A DNA stretch of 64,000 bases from Rhodobacterales bacterium HKCCA1288. GTDB taxonomy: Bacteria > Pseudomonadota > Alphaproteobacteria > Rhodobacterales > Rhodobacteraceae. The DNA lies in the NCBI GenBank assembly GCA_015693905.1, contig CP065161.1:2215001-2279000 (forward strand). Direction: 5' to 3'. A program made the translations under genes and the position numbers. Below, piece by piece: positions 45,568 through 54,927 of this stretch (position 1 is the stretch's first letter; each line of letters opens with the position of its first letter). A model generated the notes under the pieces. The model was not told the DNA's origin. It searched no databases and saw nothing but the letters and a program-made list of their open reading frames with translations.

Positions 45568-46620
45568 ATGCTGAAAGTAACTAACCTATCCACTCACCAT
45601 CATAAGCTCCCATTAAAGGCTTTAAACGCCTCATTTGAAGCTGGAAGAATTTACACTGTCTTGGGTCGTACCGGCGCAGGAAAGACTGAATTGTTGCGCT
45701 CGCTTATTGGCCTGGATGCCATCTCTGGAGGGCATATTGAGCTGGACGGAGCTGATTTGGCTCGCACTCCCATAAGATCTCGCCAAATGGCAATGGTCTA
45801 TCAACAATTCATTAATTATCCGCATCTTAACGTTCTTAAAAATGTTACGTTTCCGTTGCTTCGTATGAAGCTTGAAAAGGCTGAGGCAGAAACCCGAGCG
45901 CGGACTGCTTTACGCTTAGTTGGCCTCTCGGACTTTGAGGAGAGGATGCCGTCGGAATTGTCAGGTGGGCAGCAGCAACGCGTTGCTCTCGCGCGCGCCA
46001 TTGTCAAACAGTCGCGTATACTGTTGATGGACGAACCTCTGGCAAACCTTGATTATAAATTGCGCGAACAGTTGCGAGAAGAATTTCCGCGTCTTTTGGA
46101 AAATAATGCTGATGGCATCATCATTTACGCCACGACTGAACCTGGTGAAGCGATGCAATTGGGCGATCAGCTCGTTATCATGCACGAGGGAAGGATTATT
46201 GCGCAAGGAGATCCGGCCGATCTTTTCCAAAACCCGCCGAACATAGATGCAGCTCGCGTAATAAGCGAGCCACCAATTTCCATCTGCGAGGCATGCGTGG
46301 AAGGAGGGCGTCTGTTCATGTCAGGGGGATTTGAAGTTGTTGATAGTTCACTTGAGCTGCCCAGTGATGGGAAAGTTTTTGTTGGTATAAGGCCTGTTTC
46401 TCTCGCACCTGGGGGAACTATTCGCGCGCGCGTCAAACTCGCCGAGTTTTCCGGATCGGATACGATTGTCCACTTGGCTCTACCTTTTGGTGAAGCCGTG
46501 ATGCTGGTTGAAGGCATCCAAAACTATGAGCCAGACGACTGTTTCGGTGTTTCACTTGACACAAAATCGCTGTTGGTTTTCTCGCAACAGGGCCAAAACA
46601 TAACCGTTCGGAGGTCATGA
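45568..46620 (+). CDS. ABC importer ATPase 1 (GlpS-like), H-loop histidine missing
   Basis: A 350-residue ATPase with Walker A GRTGAGKTELL, Q-loop YQQFINYPHL, signature LSGGQQQRVALARA and Walker B ILLMDEPLANLD. The H-loop, normally THD, reads TTEP, so the catalytic histidine is absent. A C-terminal regulatory domain of the MalK kind follows. It resembles the GlpS subunit of the rhizobial glycerol importer. It overlaps the next ATPase gene by four bases. Confidence 0.9.
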   Translation: MLKVTNLSTHHHKLPLKALNASFEAGRIYTVLGRTGAGKTELLRSLIGLDAISGGHIELDGADLARTPIRSRQMAMVYQQFINYPHLNVLKNVTFPLLRMKLEKAEAETRARTALRLVGLSDFEERMPSELSGGQQQRVALARAIVKQSRILLMDEPLANLDYKLREQLREEFPRLLENNADGIIIYATTEPGEAMQLGDQLVIMHEGRIIAQGDPADLFQNPPNIDAARVISEPPISICEACVEGGRLFMSGGFEVVDSSLELPSDGKVFVGIRPVSLAPGGTIRARVKLAEFSGSDTIVHLALPFGEAVMLVEGIQNYEPDDCFGVSLDTKSLLVFSQQGQNITVRRS

Positions 46621-47696
46621 TGGCTGAGATCACTTTAAAGGGCCTAGGCCATTCCTACAAAGCAAATCCCAAATCCGAGGCGGATTACGCTCTCAAGCCT
46701 GTTGATTTGGTTTGGGAACAGGGCAAGACTTATGCGTTATTGGGGCCATCTGGCTGCGGTAAAACAACAATGCTCAACATCATTTCAGGGCTGTTGAAGC
46801 CCTCTGACGGTCAACTTTTGTTTGATGGCAAAGATGTTACTGCTGCCACAACTTCTGAGCGTAACATTGCACAGGTTTTTCAATTCCCAGTAATTTACAC
46901 GACAAAGTCTGTACGAGGCAACTTAGCCTTTCCGTTAGAGTGTCGAAATTGGCCGAAAGAGCAAATCAAAGATAGAGTGGAATACATTGCTGCTCTTTTG
47001 GATTTAACGGAGATCCTTGACTATCCTGCACGGAAGCTCAGCGCAGACCAAAAACAACTCATTTCGCTGGGGCGCGGGTTGGTTCGTAATGACGTTAGTG
47101 CTGTTTTACTCGATGAGCCACTAACTGTTATTGATCCACAGATGAAGTTCACGCTTCGCCGCAAATTGCGAGAAATAAATCGCGCCACCGGCATCACTAT
47201 GATTTTGGTTACCCACGACCAAAGCGAGGCAATGTCTTTCGCAGACGAAGTGGTGGTAATGAAAGATGGCTGCGTTCAACAAAGTGGCTCCCCAGAGCAA
47301 CTATTTGCACGGCCAAATAATGAGTTTGTGGGTTATTTTATTGGCTCGCCACCCCTCAATCTTTTCTCCGTACAATTTAGAAATGAATGCTTATATGTAC
47401 CCGTCCTAGACCAATTGCTGCCTGCTGACGCAGGTGGATCCATAGAAACGATAAAAGTCGGCGTGCGGCCCGAGCATTTGAAAGTCCAAAAGTCTTCGGA
47501 AGAGGATCCCCAAGCCCAGGTCACTGGGATTGACGATCTGGGTATTGAGCAAGTGTTTTCAATGCTTGGGAGAAATGGAGAACTCTTCAAAGTTAAGTCG
47601 CGGTTAAACCGAGACCTATTGTGCGGGGACTCTGTTGAAGTGACGGCAGCGGAAAAAGATCTAATGATTTTTAAAGAGGGTTTATTAGTACGCTAG
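46617..47696 (+). CDS. ABC importer ATPase 2 (GlpT-like), degenerate signature motif
   Basis: A 359-residue ATPase with Walker A GPSGCGKTTMLN, Walker B AVLLDEPLTVIDPQ and an intact H-loop VTHDQSE, but a signature reading LSADQKQLISLGRG instead of LSGGQ. It resembles GlpT of the rhizobial glycerol importer. With ATPase 1 it would form one competent nucleotide site (Walker A and H-loop from this subunit, LSGGQ from the other) and one degenerate site. It is the last gene of the cargo operon. Confidence 0.9.
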   Translation: MMAEITLKGLGHSYKANPKSEADYALKPVDLVWEQGKTYALLGPSGCGKTTMLNIISGLLKPSDGQLLFDGKDVTAATTSERNIAQVFQFPVIYTTKSVRGNLAFPLECRNWPKEQIKDRVEYIAALLDLTEILDYPARKLSADQKQLISLGRGLVRNDVSAVLLDEPLTVIDPQMKFTLRRKLREINRATGITMILVTHDQSEAMSFADEVVVMKDGCVQQSGSPEQLFARPNNEFVGYFIGSPPLNLFSVQFRNECLYVPVLDQLLPADAGGSIETIKVGVRPEHLKVQKSSEEDPQAQVTGIDDLGIEQVFSMLGRNGELFKVKSRLNRDLLCGDSVEVTAAEKDLMIFKEGLLVR

Positions 47697-47815
47697 TAAT
47701 TGTTGGGACACCCTATATCCGACCGTCCGCCTCGGACCTCGGGCCTTGGTCATAGGTCGTTAGATTCATTGAAGGGCTTTTTCGTTGGATAGCACTTGGA
47801 GAGCAATCCTATTGG

Positions 47816-48277
47816 TCAGCAGTAGGATGCGCGCTCAATAGACGCGATGGCAGCACCTGTCTCGAGCCCTACATATCGGCCGCCTGAATATCTCCTGCAA
47901 TCAAGCGCAAAACCGTTTCTGATTGCTATGGCTCCGATATCCTCTTCATTGAGATAGCAAATGCCTATTAGCCGGTCATGACTGCGTTCACCTGTAAGGT
48001 TGCAAACGACTTCTCTATTCAAGACAAGTTCAGCCATAAAAAGTTTTGCTTCTTGTCCAATCCGCTCTGAGAGTTCTGGCCCATCGATGCCGTTAAGCCT
48101 TACAGCAACACCACCCAACTCAACTGTGTCGACGTCTCTGACATGGGAAACTATCCCTAATACCTGAGTTTGGTTGGCGGCTAACTTTCCCGATGAAGCA
48201 ATTATGCACAGCACGGGTAACATCATGCTGAACGTGTAAAATAGATTTATCCGTTTGACCCTAGGTTTTTCTGACAT
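47816..48277 (-). CDS. Thermonuclease-family protein (SNase-like), membrane-anchored or secreted
   Basis: A 153-residue SNase-like protein: an N-terminal hydrophobic segment (LFYTFSMMLPVLCIIASSG), then the nuclease fold with VRDVDTVELGGVAVRLNGIDGPEL (aspartate, arginine and glutamate of the active site) and SHDRLIGICYL (second arginine). I chose the ATG at 48277; codons to 48331 upstream overlap the next gene. Its 3' part is duplicated at 38936-39066. Confidence 0.8.
   Translation of the reverse strand: MSEKPRVKRINLFYTFSMMLPVLCIIASSGKLAANQTQVLGIVSHVRDVDTVELGGVAVRLNGIDGPELSERIGQEAKLFMAELVLNREVVCNLTGERSHDRLIGICYLNEEDIGAIAIRNGFALDCRRYSGGRYVGLETGAAIASIERASYC
47857..47928. repeat. Direct repeat bounding the cargo, right copy
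   Basis: Part of the intact thermonuclease gene, matching 38995-39066 in the same orientation, with a perfect core at 47873-47921. Confidence 0.75.
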
Positions 48278-48309
48278 TCTTGCGAGCCATTCTTTATCTG
48301 AACACCTTT

Positions 48310-48552
48310 TTAATCGACCCAGTTCTCCCAACCCAGCACAACCCTCAGCAACATCCTCGAGTTATACTCGTCCTGTTCGAGCAGCAGGTCAGTCATCTCA
48401 GCTAGGTCGTCATCTGAACACGCATTCACATTGGTGCAGACGCTGTATTCCTCAGCCATACTAGCAAGGATCATCGTTCCATCGTCATGCAGCTTCGAGA
48501 TAGTGAAGAGACAGGCTGCGATAATGGCTATGATGGCGAGGAGGAGTTTCAT
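48310..48552 (-). CDS. Small membrane-anchored or secreted hypothetical protein
   Basis: An 80-residue protein with an N-terminal hydrophobic segment (KLLLAIIAIIAACLFTISKL) and a short acidic part with two cysteines (VCTNVNACSDDD). I recognise no family. Six bases separate it from the zinc-ribbon gene upstream, and the thermonuclease follows, so the three are likely one operon. Confidence 0.55.
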   Translation of the reverse strand: MKLLLAIIAIIAACLFTISKLHDDGTMILASMAEEYSVCTNVNACSDDDLAEMTDLLLEQDEYNSRMLLRVVLGWENWVD

Positions 48553-48558
48553 GCTAAC

Positions 48559-48747
48559 TCACCCCCTCTTGTAACCCACACTCAGATTGTGATCAGTCTC
48601 ACACGTATCGCCTGAACAGCACTCAAAGATGTTGGACTTGCATACTGCACATTGCTCATGCCCATGCACAACAACGGTGTTCAGAGGTGACTGACATCTA
48701 GGGCATCTCTGCTTGTGATGATTGGCTGGGTGAAGGAGGTTATCCAT
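48559..48747 (-). CDS. Small zinc-ribbon-like hypothetical protein
   Basis: A 62-residue protein with CPRC (residues 15-18) and CAVC (33-36), the usual spacing of a zinc ribbon, plus further cysteines (ECCSGDTC). No family is recognised. First gene of a short minus-strand run with the small protein and thermonuclease. Confidence 0.55.
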   Translation of the reverse strand: MDNLLHPANHHKQRCPRCQSPLNTVVVHGHEQCAVCKSNIFECCSGDTCETDHNLSVGYKRG

Positions 48748-49543
48748 TACTTATTCAATTCCAGAGATTGTCTTTGTTCATAGCTCGTACAAGAATGACA
48801 CCATCGCAGCTGATTGCGTCAAGCTTAGGATTGGATAGGATAGCTACAGCAAGATGGTGCAACCCAAGCTAATTATTTGTAAAATATTATACATAAATAA
48901 ATTAAATTGTGCGGTGGGGAGAGGCATGTGCAATGTAACGGCCTGGGATGTTGCGCCATTGTTATATTGTAAGATTAGAACTGAGGGGGCGTACTTTGCC
49001 AACATTGAACTGGATCGGAAAAGACGCGGTCGAACACCACCACACCGAGGTGCCGTATCGGCTTGTTCATTGCGACAGTGAGCTTTCTGCCGGTGATCCC
49101 GACGCGGGCAACCTTCTAGTTCAGGGTGACAACTTGGAGGCTTTGAAGGCCCTGTTGCCGTATTACGCTGGGCAGGTGAAATGCATCTATATTGACCCGC
49201 CGTATAACACCGGCAATGAAGGCTGGGTCTATAATGACAATGTTGCCTCACCCGAGATCAAGGCTTGGCTGGGCAAGGTAGTTGGTAAGGAAGCCGAAGA
49301 CCTATCTCGCCATGATAAATGGCTTTGCATGATGTATCCTAGGATGCGATTGCTTCGCGAGTTCTTGGCAAATGACGGAATATTTTTTGCTTCATGCGAT
49401 GAAAATGAGTTTCATTCTTTTAAGTTCCTGTTGGACTCAATTTTCAAGCCGCACAACTATGCGGCGACGCTTGTTTGGAATACAGAAGGCAACACCGATA
49501 ACCAATTTCAATTCAAAGTAAATCATGAATATATTCTCGTTTA

Positions 49544-50683
49544 TACTGGGAGTCATTGAAGAACCGAGATTTGAAGGGTTGACGTTCGAGTGGGCAACGA
49601 TTCAGATATGCGCATGATCCGTCCCGGTTTTCTCTCCTCTTCAGAACGGCGTGAACTTGAGGTTTGCGTGCGTAGCCAGCGCGAAGATCACGGCGTTGCA
49701 CGGCGCGCCAATGCAATCCTGCTCCTTGATGACGGTAAGTCCTGTCAGGCTATCGCGGAGTTTCTGTATCTGGACGATGATACCATTCGGGGCTGGTACA
49801 AGACCTACCGAGAGGGCGGCTGGGACGCGCTTTCGACCGACGGCTGGAAGGGTGGTCAGTCCCGCATGACGACAGCTCAAGAGACGGAGCTTTGCACCTG
49901 GCTGGACGACCGCTTCTGTCGATCGACTGTCGAGATCAGGGCGTACATCGCGGCACAATATGGCGTGGACTATTCCCACTCGGGCTGCATCAAGCTTCTG
50001 TCGCGGCTGGGCTATGAATACCGGAAGCCGAAAGGGCTGCCACGCGTTGCATCTGAAGAGAAACAAGCCGAATTCATTGCGCTATACGAGCAGCTGCTGA
50101 ACGGGTTGGGCGCCGATGAAGCCGTGTATTTCGCCGATGCGGTGCATCCCGAATATCAGACAAAGCCTGCGTTTGGCTGGGTCAAGGCAGGATCAAAGCC
50201 CACCGTGACAACCACCGCGGGACGCGGGCGGGTTAATATCCATGGCGCGCTCAACCTTGAGAATTTTGATGCGCCCTTTGTCGAACCAACCACCGTAGAC
50301 GGGGTCAGTGCCGCCCAGCTTCTGGCCAAGATTGAGGAACGCAATCCTCTCTCGCGGATCATCTATGTCATCTGGGATAATGCGGCTTACCATAAGGGCC
50401 CGGACGTGCGCGAATTCCTCAAACGACCAGACTGCCGCATACGACTGATCCAGCTACCGCCTTATTGCCCGCACCTAAATCCGATAGAACGATTATGGGC
50501 GGTCATGCACCAATACGTCACTCACAATCGCTACTACCCCACACAAAAGAAGTTCGCAGATGCGATCCTGAGGTTCTTTCGAGAGACCCTGCCCAAAGAG
50601 TGGAAAACATTCCGTGATCAGGTGTCAGATAGCTTCAGGGTCGTCACTCACGAGGATTTTCGGGTTTTGGAGTAAGCGCGGTA
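49544..50683 (+). mobile_element. IS630-family insertion sequence, copy 2 (1140 bp, in mod)
   Basis: Same length and orientation as copy 1, flanked by TA (49542-49543 and 50684-50685). The transposase matches copy 1 at every residue. The copies lie 17.9 kb apart in direct orientation, so recombination between them would remove most of the cargo. Confidence 0.92.
49590..50675 (+). CDS. IS630-family transposase (copy 2)
   Basis: The same 361-residue DDE transposase as copy 1, with D in YFADAVHPEYQ, D in VIWDNAAYHKG, and E in CPHLNPIERLWAVMH. No residue differs between the two copies, so both are probably functional. Confidence 0.93.
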   Translation: MGNDSDMRMIRPGFLSSSERRELEVCVRSQREDHGVARRANAILLLDDGKSCQAIAEFLYLDDDTIRGWYKTYREGGWDALSTDGWKGGQSRMTTAQETELCTWLDDRFCRSTVEIRAYIAAQYGVDYSHSGCIKLLSRLGYEYRKPKGLPRVASEEKQAEFIALYEQLLNGLGADEAVYFADAVHPEYQTKPAFGWVKAGSKPTVTTTAGRGRVNIHGALNLENFDAPFVEPTTVDGVSAAQLLAKIEERNPLSRIIYVIWDNAAYHKGPDVREFLKRPDCRIRLIQLPPYCPHLNPIERLWAVMHQYVTHNRYYPTQKKFADAILRFFRETLPKEWKTFRDQVSDSFRVVTHEDFRVLE

Positions 50684-51917
50684 TACTTTGCTGATCAGCG
50701 TTATAAGAAATATGCAGTGGGAAATGTTATTGACCCCAACACTCCAGAAGACAGTAATCTTCGCGCTGGGTTTGCCGACAACAATATCACTAAGAACGGT
50801 GTCAAAAATCCACCAAGCATAGTGAGCCTTCCAGCGGGATTTCCAGCAAATGTGGATCAATTAAGCCTTCCTGCCGAGCGAGTTGATCAAGCATTTTTTG
50901 ACCGAACAAAGGCAGATGCCCTCATTGGCAAGTCTATTCAGGCAGAATATGGCATTTCGCAGATACCCGTTCGGTTAGATGACATGGAGATTGTTGGTGG
51001 AAGGCTCACAAAGCCATGTCGATTATATTCTGGCTGGGCGAACGCACGCAAACTCGACGCATTTATTGAGAACGGATGCAGACCAGTTTCCGAAGGTGAA
51101 GATGAGATTGCGTTCTATTTGAACAGAAATGGCTGCATACGGTATCGGAAGTCCAGAGAGTCCGCACGCAACATTCTGTCTGTACTGCGCAATCTTGGAA
51201 CTACGGAACGAAGTCGAACCTACTTGCGTAAGATGGGAGTTGACTTCGACTACCCGAAGCCCGTTGAGCTAATCCGATATCTTTTCGAGATAGGCGCGTT
51301 TCCTGACGATGCAATTGTAATGGATACCTTTGCTGGCTCTGGAACGACAGGCGAAGCTATTCTTTCGATGAATGCGGCTGACGGTGCAAAGCGTCGCTTC
51401 ATCATGGTCGAAATGGATCAGGAAAATTCGGAAAAAAGAACCGCTGTTAGGCTATCAAAAATCATAGAGGGTTATAGTTTTTCAGAAGCAAGCGGGAAAA
51501 AGGTCGATGTAGCCCCGCTCGGCGGTGGCTTTCGCTACTGCCGTCTTGGCACGCCGCTGTTTAATGAGTTTGGCGATATCGACTCTACCGTTAGCTTTCC
51601 TGATTTAGCTGCTCATATCTTCTTTGCTGAAACTGGCGTACCAATCCTGTCCAAGGTCGATGGTACTAGCCCTTACCTTGGAAAGTATGGTGATAAAGCG
51701 GTCTATCTGCTTTTTGCTCCGGGTCAAGAAGCCACGCCGCGGGAGGCCATGGGCAATGTGCTGACCCCTGATGCACTAGCCAAGCTGAGCGCGCCGCCTG
51801 AGGGATTTGAAGGGAGCCGTGTGGTCTATGCCGAAGGCTGCACCGTTTCCCCCGAGCGTCTCAAATCTGAGGGCGTTGAGTTCAAACAAATCCCCTATCA
51901 GATCGAGGGCGCGTAAT

Positions 51918-54578
51918 ATGGTCGCGACCAGCTTAGAGCTGACAGAGTATCAGAAAATCTCGCTGGATCGGTTCACGACCTACCTACGGGACGCCACAAC
52001 GATGGGAGCTAACATGGCCTTCTACAAGGCTACAAGCTTCCCTTATCGGAACGCCCCCGCCGTAGCCGAAGGCACTCCCTATGTTTGCCTGCGTGTACCC
52101 ACAGGCGGCGGCAAAACCTTGATGGCTGCGCATTCCATCGGCATTGCCGCGCGGGAATACCTGACAGCCTCAAACCCAATGGTTCTGTGGCTGGTGCCGT
52201 CCACCGCGATTCTACATCAGACCATTGACGCCTTGAAGACCGATGGTCACCCGTATCGCGCGGCCTTGGCTAAGGATTTCAGCCGCAACTTCACCGTTAT
52301 GACCAAGGCCGAGGCGCTAGCCATGTCGCGCGCCGACGCGACCGGTGAGGCGGTGGTGATCGTATCTACCATTCAGTCTTTCCGCCGCGAGGATGACAGT
52401 GGCAAGGAAAACCCAGAGGGTTTGAAGGTCTATGAGGACGCTGGCGCGCTCATGGATCACTTTGAGAATCTGACCGATCAGCAGAAAGCCCCATTGGAAA
52501 AGGTCGAAGGCACAGGGCGCCCAATTGCGTCACTGGCCAACCTGTTGCGCTTACATCGTCCGATGGTGATCGTGGACGAGGCACACAACAGTCGCAGCGA
52601 TCTTTCCTTCCGCACGCTGGCCCGGTTCAGCCCGTCGCTTATCCTTGAGTTGACCGCTACACCGCAGACCGAACATAATCCGGCACACGGCAAGCACGCC
52701 TCGAACATCCTCTATTCCGTTTCTGCCGCTGAACTGAAAGCGGAAGAGATGATCAAGATGCCTATCCGCCTCACAACAGACGGTGAGTGGACTAAGACAG
52801 TCGGCGCAGCACTGGACAGCCAACGAATGCTAGAAGAGGCTGCGAAAGCCGAAAAGGTCGAGACTGGTGAGTATATCCGGCCCATTATTCTGTTTCAGGC
52901 GCAAAAAGCATCTAAGTCTGATCCGCATCGCCTGACGTGGGAAAAGATCGAAAGACATTTACTGGAAGATCAGCGAGTTCCCAAAGATCACATTGCTGTT
53001 CATACTGGGTCGCGTAAAGACCTTGATGACATCCCCAACATTCAAGACCCCATGTGCCCGGTGCGCTATATAATCACCGTAGATAAGCTAAAAGAGGGTT
53101 GGGATTGTCCCTTTGCATACGTACTGTGTTCAGTGGCTGATCAAGTGTCTCCGATAGCTGTAGAGCAAATTCTCGGCCGTATTCTGCGAATGCCCAAGGC
53201 AAGGCGGAAGCGGCGTGATGCTCTGAACCAGTCCTATGCCTATATTGTGTCACGCAGCTTCGACAAGACCGCCCAACAGCTCAAAACGGGGCTTGTGGAA
53301 GGCGCTGGCTTCAACAGGTTGGAGGCCGACGACATCATTGCCCCGCAGCACGACATGGGCTTCTCCGAGGCCGCTGAACAGTATCAGCACGAGTCTGACC
53401 CCTTGCCGGAAGATACCGCACTGCCCGAGACGATCACCGCCGCCATTGAGAAACTGCCCCCATCCGTGAAGACGCGGGTTTCGTTCAATTCCGAAACGCG
53501 GACGATCACTTATATGGGGCCTATGACGCGCGAGAGCCGCAACATCCTTCACCTCGGATTGGCGTCGGTTCCACAGGTGGGTAAGACTATCGATCGCCTT
53601 TACGCTAAGTCCAATAACTTCCAGACCAGCGCCGCAGATGACGACGACAAGCCGCCGTTCATCGTGCCGATGCTGGGGTTCCGCAAACAGGGTGAGCTTC
53701 AGCTCTTCTCACAAGAACATTTCCTAGACTTGCCGTGGCGGCTGGACGAGTGCGATGTGAGCGACATTAAAAATCGGTTCAGCGTGTCAGACACCAGTCG
53801 AACCGGGACTATCAATGTGAGCGATAAGGGTCAGGTTGAAATCAACTTTGTGAAACAGCTTCAAGGCCAGCTTGCACAGGTCATCAAAGAACCGACTTGG
53901 ACACTTCCACGCCTTGCCAACTGGATTGACGCTGGTATCGTTCACCCCGACATCACCAAGCCAAGTGCTATAGTATTCATATCAAAGGCTATTGAGGCCC
54001 TGATGGTCTCGGGCTTTGAATTGGATGTGCTGGCCCGCAACAAGTATGACCTGCGCAAGGCGACGGCCCAGTTCATCAAAGACTTGCGCGGAGAACGCGA
54101 GACTAGCCAATACCGCGCTCTGTTTGCCGCCAATGCCAACGACTTCTCCACCAGCGGGGACCTGTCGATCATATTTGATGAACAGACCTACGCGCCCAAC
54201 CAGCCTTATTCTGGGGCCACCAAGTTCAACAAGCACTATACCCACCTTGTTGGCGATTTGGCCGCGACTGGCGAAGAGTTTGACTGCGCGGTTCATCTCG
54301 ACCGGCACAATAAGGTTCGCTATTGGATTCGAAATGTCGAAGGAAAGAAATCTTCCTTCTGGCTTCAACTACCTAATGCCAAGTTCTACCCGGACTTTGT
54401 AGCGATGCTGACCGATGGGCGCATTCTTGTTGTTGAATACAAAGGGCAGCATCTTTACGAGGGAGAGGCGGTAAAGCGGCAGATTGGAGCCGTTTGGGCT
54501 GATGCCAGTAATGGCCAGTGTCTTTTCTGTATGCCGACTAATCGAGATTTCGGATTAATTGATCGAACAATTGGATGA
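51918..54578 (+). CDS. res: Type III restriction enzyme Res subunit
   Basis: An 886-residue SF2 helicase-nuclease. Walker A PTGGGKTLM (residues 61-69), the DEAH box VDEAHNSR, TATPQ, and the later helicase motif VEQILGRILRMPKAR are present. The C-terminal nuclease has the PD-ExK pattern in KFYPDFVAM and VVEYKGQH. The start at 51918 is 1 bp after the mod stop, so the pair is coupled. Type III Res cuts only in complex with Mod, so with mod split it is probably idle. The gene looks intact. Confidence 0.92.
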   Translation: MVATSLELTEYQKISLDRFTTYLRDATTMGANMAFYKATSFPYRNAPAVAEGTPYVCLRVPTGGGKTLMAAHSIGIAAREYLTASNPMVLWLVPSTAILHQTIDALKTDGHPYRAALAKDFSRNFTVMTKAEALAMSRADATGEAVVIVSTIQSFRREDDSGKENPEGLKVYEDAGALMDHFENLTDQQKAPLEKVEGTGRPIASLANLLRLHRPMVIVDEAHNSRSDLSFRTLARFSPSLILELTATPQTEHNPAHGKHASNILYSVSAAELKAEEMIKMPIRLTTDGEWTKTVGAALDSQRMLEEAAKAEKVETGEYIRPIILFQAQKASKSDPHRLTWEKIERHLLEDQRVPKDHIAVHTGSRKDLDDIPNIQDPMCPVRYIITVDKLKEGWDCPFAYVLCSVADQVSPIAVEQILGRILRMPKARRKRRDALNQSYAYIVSRSFDKTAQQLKTGLVEGAGFNRLEADDIIAPQHDMGFSEAAEQYQHESDPLPEDTALPETITAAIEKLPPSVKTRVSFNSETRTITYMGPMTRESRNILHLGLASVPQVGKTIDRLYAKSNNFQTSAADDDDKPPFIVPMLGFRKQGELQLFSQEHFLDLPWRLDECDVSDIKNRFSVSDTSRTGTINVSDKGQVEINFVKQLQGQLAQVIKEPTWTLPRLANWIDAGIVHPDITKPSAIVFISKAIEALMVSGFELDVLARNKYDLRKATAQFIKDLRGERETSQYRALFAANANDFSTSGDLSIIFDEQTYAPNQPYSGATKFNKHYTHLVGDLAATGEEFDCAVHLDRHNKVRYWIRNVEGKKSSFWLQLPNAKFYPDFVAMLTDGRILVVEYKGQHLYEGEAVKRQIGAVWADASNGQCLFCMPTNRDFGLIDRTIG

Positions 54579-54672
54579 CTAAGTTGGTTGCGTGCAAACT
54601 GAAATATTGTGAACTGCGCCTAGAGTACTCAACACCCCACCCTGCCACGCTCTCAGCGCCTCTACGGCCCTG

Positions 54673-54927
54673 CTACAGGCTTACCTTTGGATCGTCAGGA
54701 TTGACCAGCCATGCGCCGTGCCGGAAGCCAATACTATCCCATTGAACGTGGTAAGTCAGATTGCGATACCGTCCGCCCTTGAACTTCTGCACAATGAATT
54801 GCTTCGGGTAGCGTGATGAATCCTTGCCATGAATAATCCTATAGTTGCCACGCTCCAGAATGATGTCGTCATAGAATACAGAACTCTCTTGCGTGGATGC
54901 GGCTGCGAAGTTGGGATCGTGTTTCAT
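54673..54927 (-). CDS. Small hypothetical island protein
   Basis: An 84-residue protein, no family recognised. Its start overlaps the stop of the transglycosylase-like gene by four bases (54924-54927), so the two are coupled. Confidence 0.55.
   Translation of the reverse strand: MKHDPNFAAASTQESSVFYDDIILERGNYRIIHGKDSSRYPKQFIVQKFKGGRYRNLTYHVQWDSIGFRHGAWLVNPDDPKVSL

Larger units (their letters stand above)
48996..51916 (+). pseudogene. mod: Type III DNA methyltransferase Mod, interrupted by IS630
   Basis: The 5' part (48996-49543) and the 3' part (50686-51916) are separated by the second IS630 copy. Joining them at one TA gives 592 residues reading without a break through VNHEYILVYFADQRYKKYAV. 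The catalytic motif DPPYNTGNEGWVYND comes first and the SAM motif DTFAGSGTTGEAI later, the beta-class order of type III Mod. I place the start at a TTG (48996, PTLNWIGKDAVEHH) with GAGGGGG 8 bp upstream; ATG/GTG starts further upstream lack family character. The product modifies adenine in type III systems; the recognition sequence cannot be read. Disrupted, it should not methylate. Confidence 0.88.
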
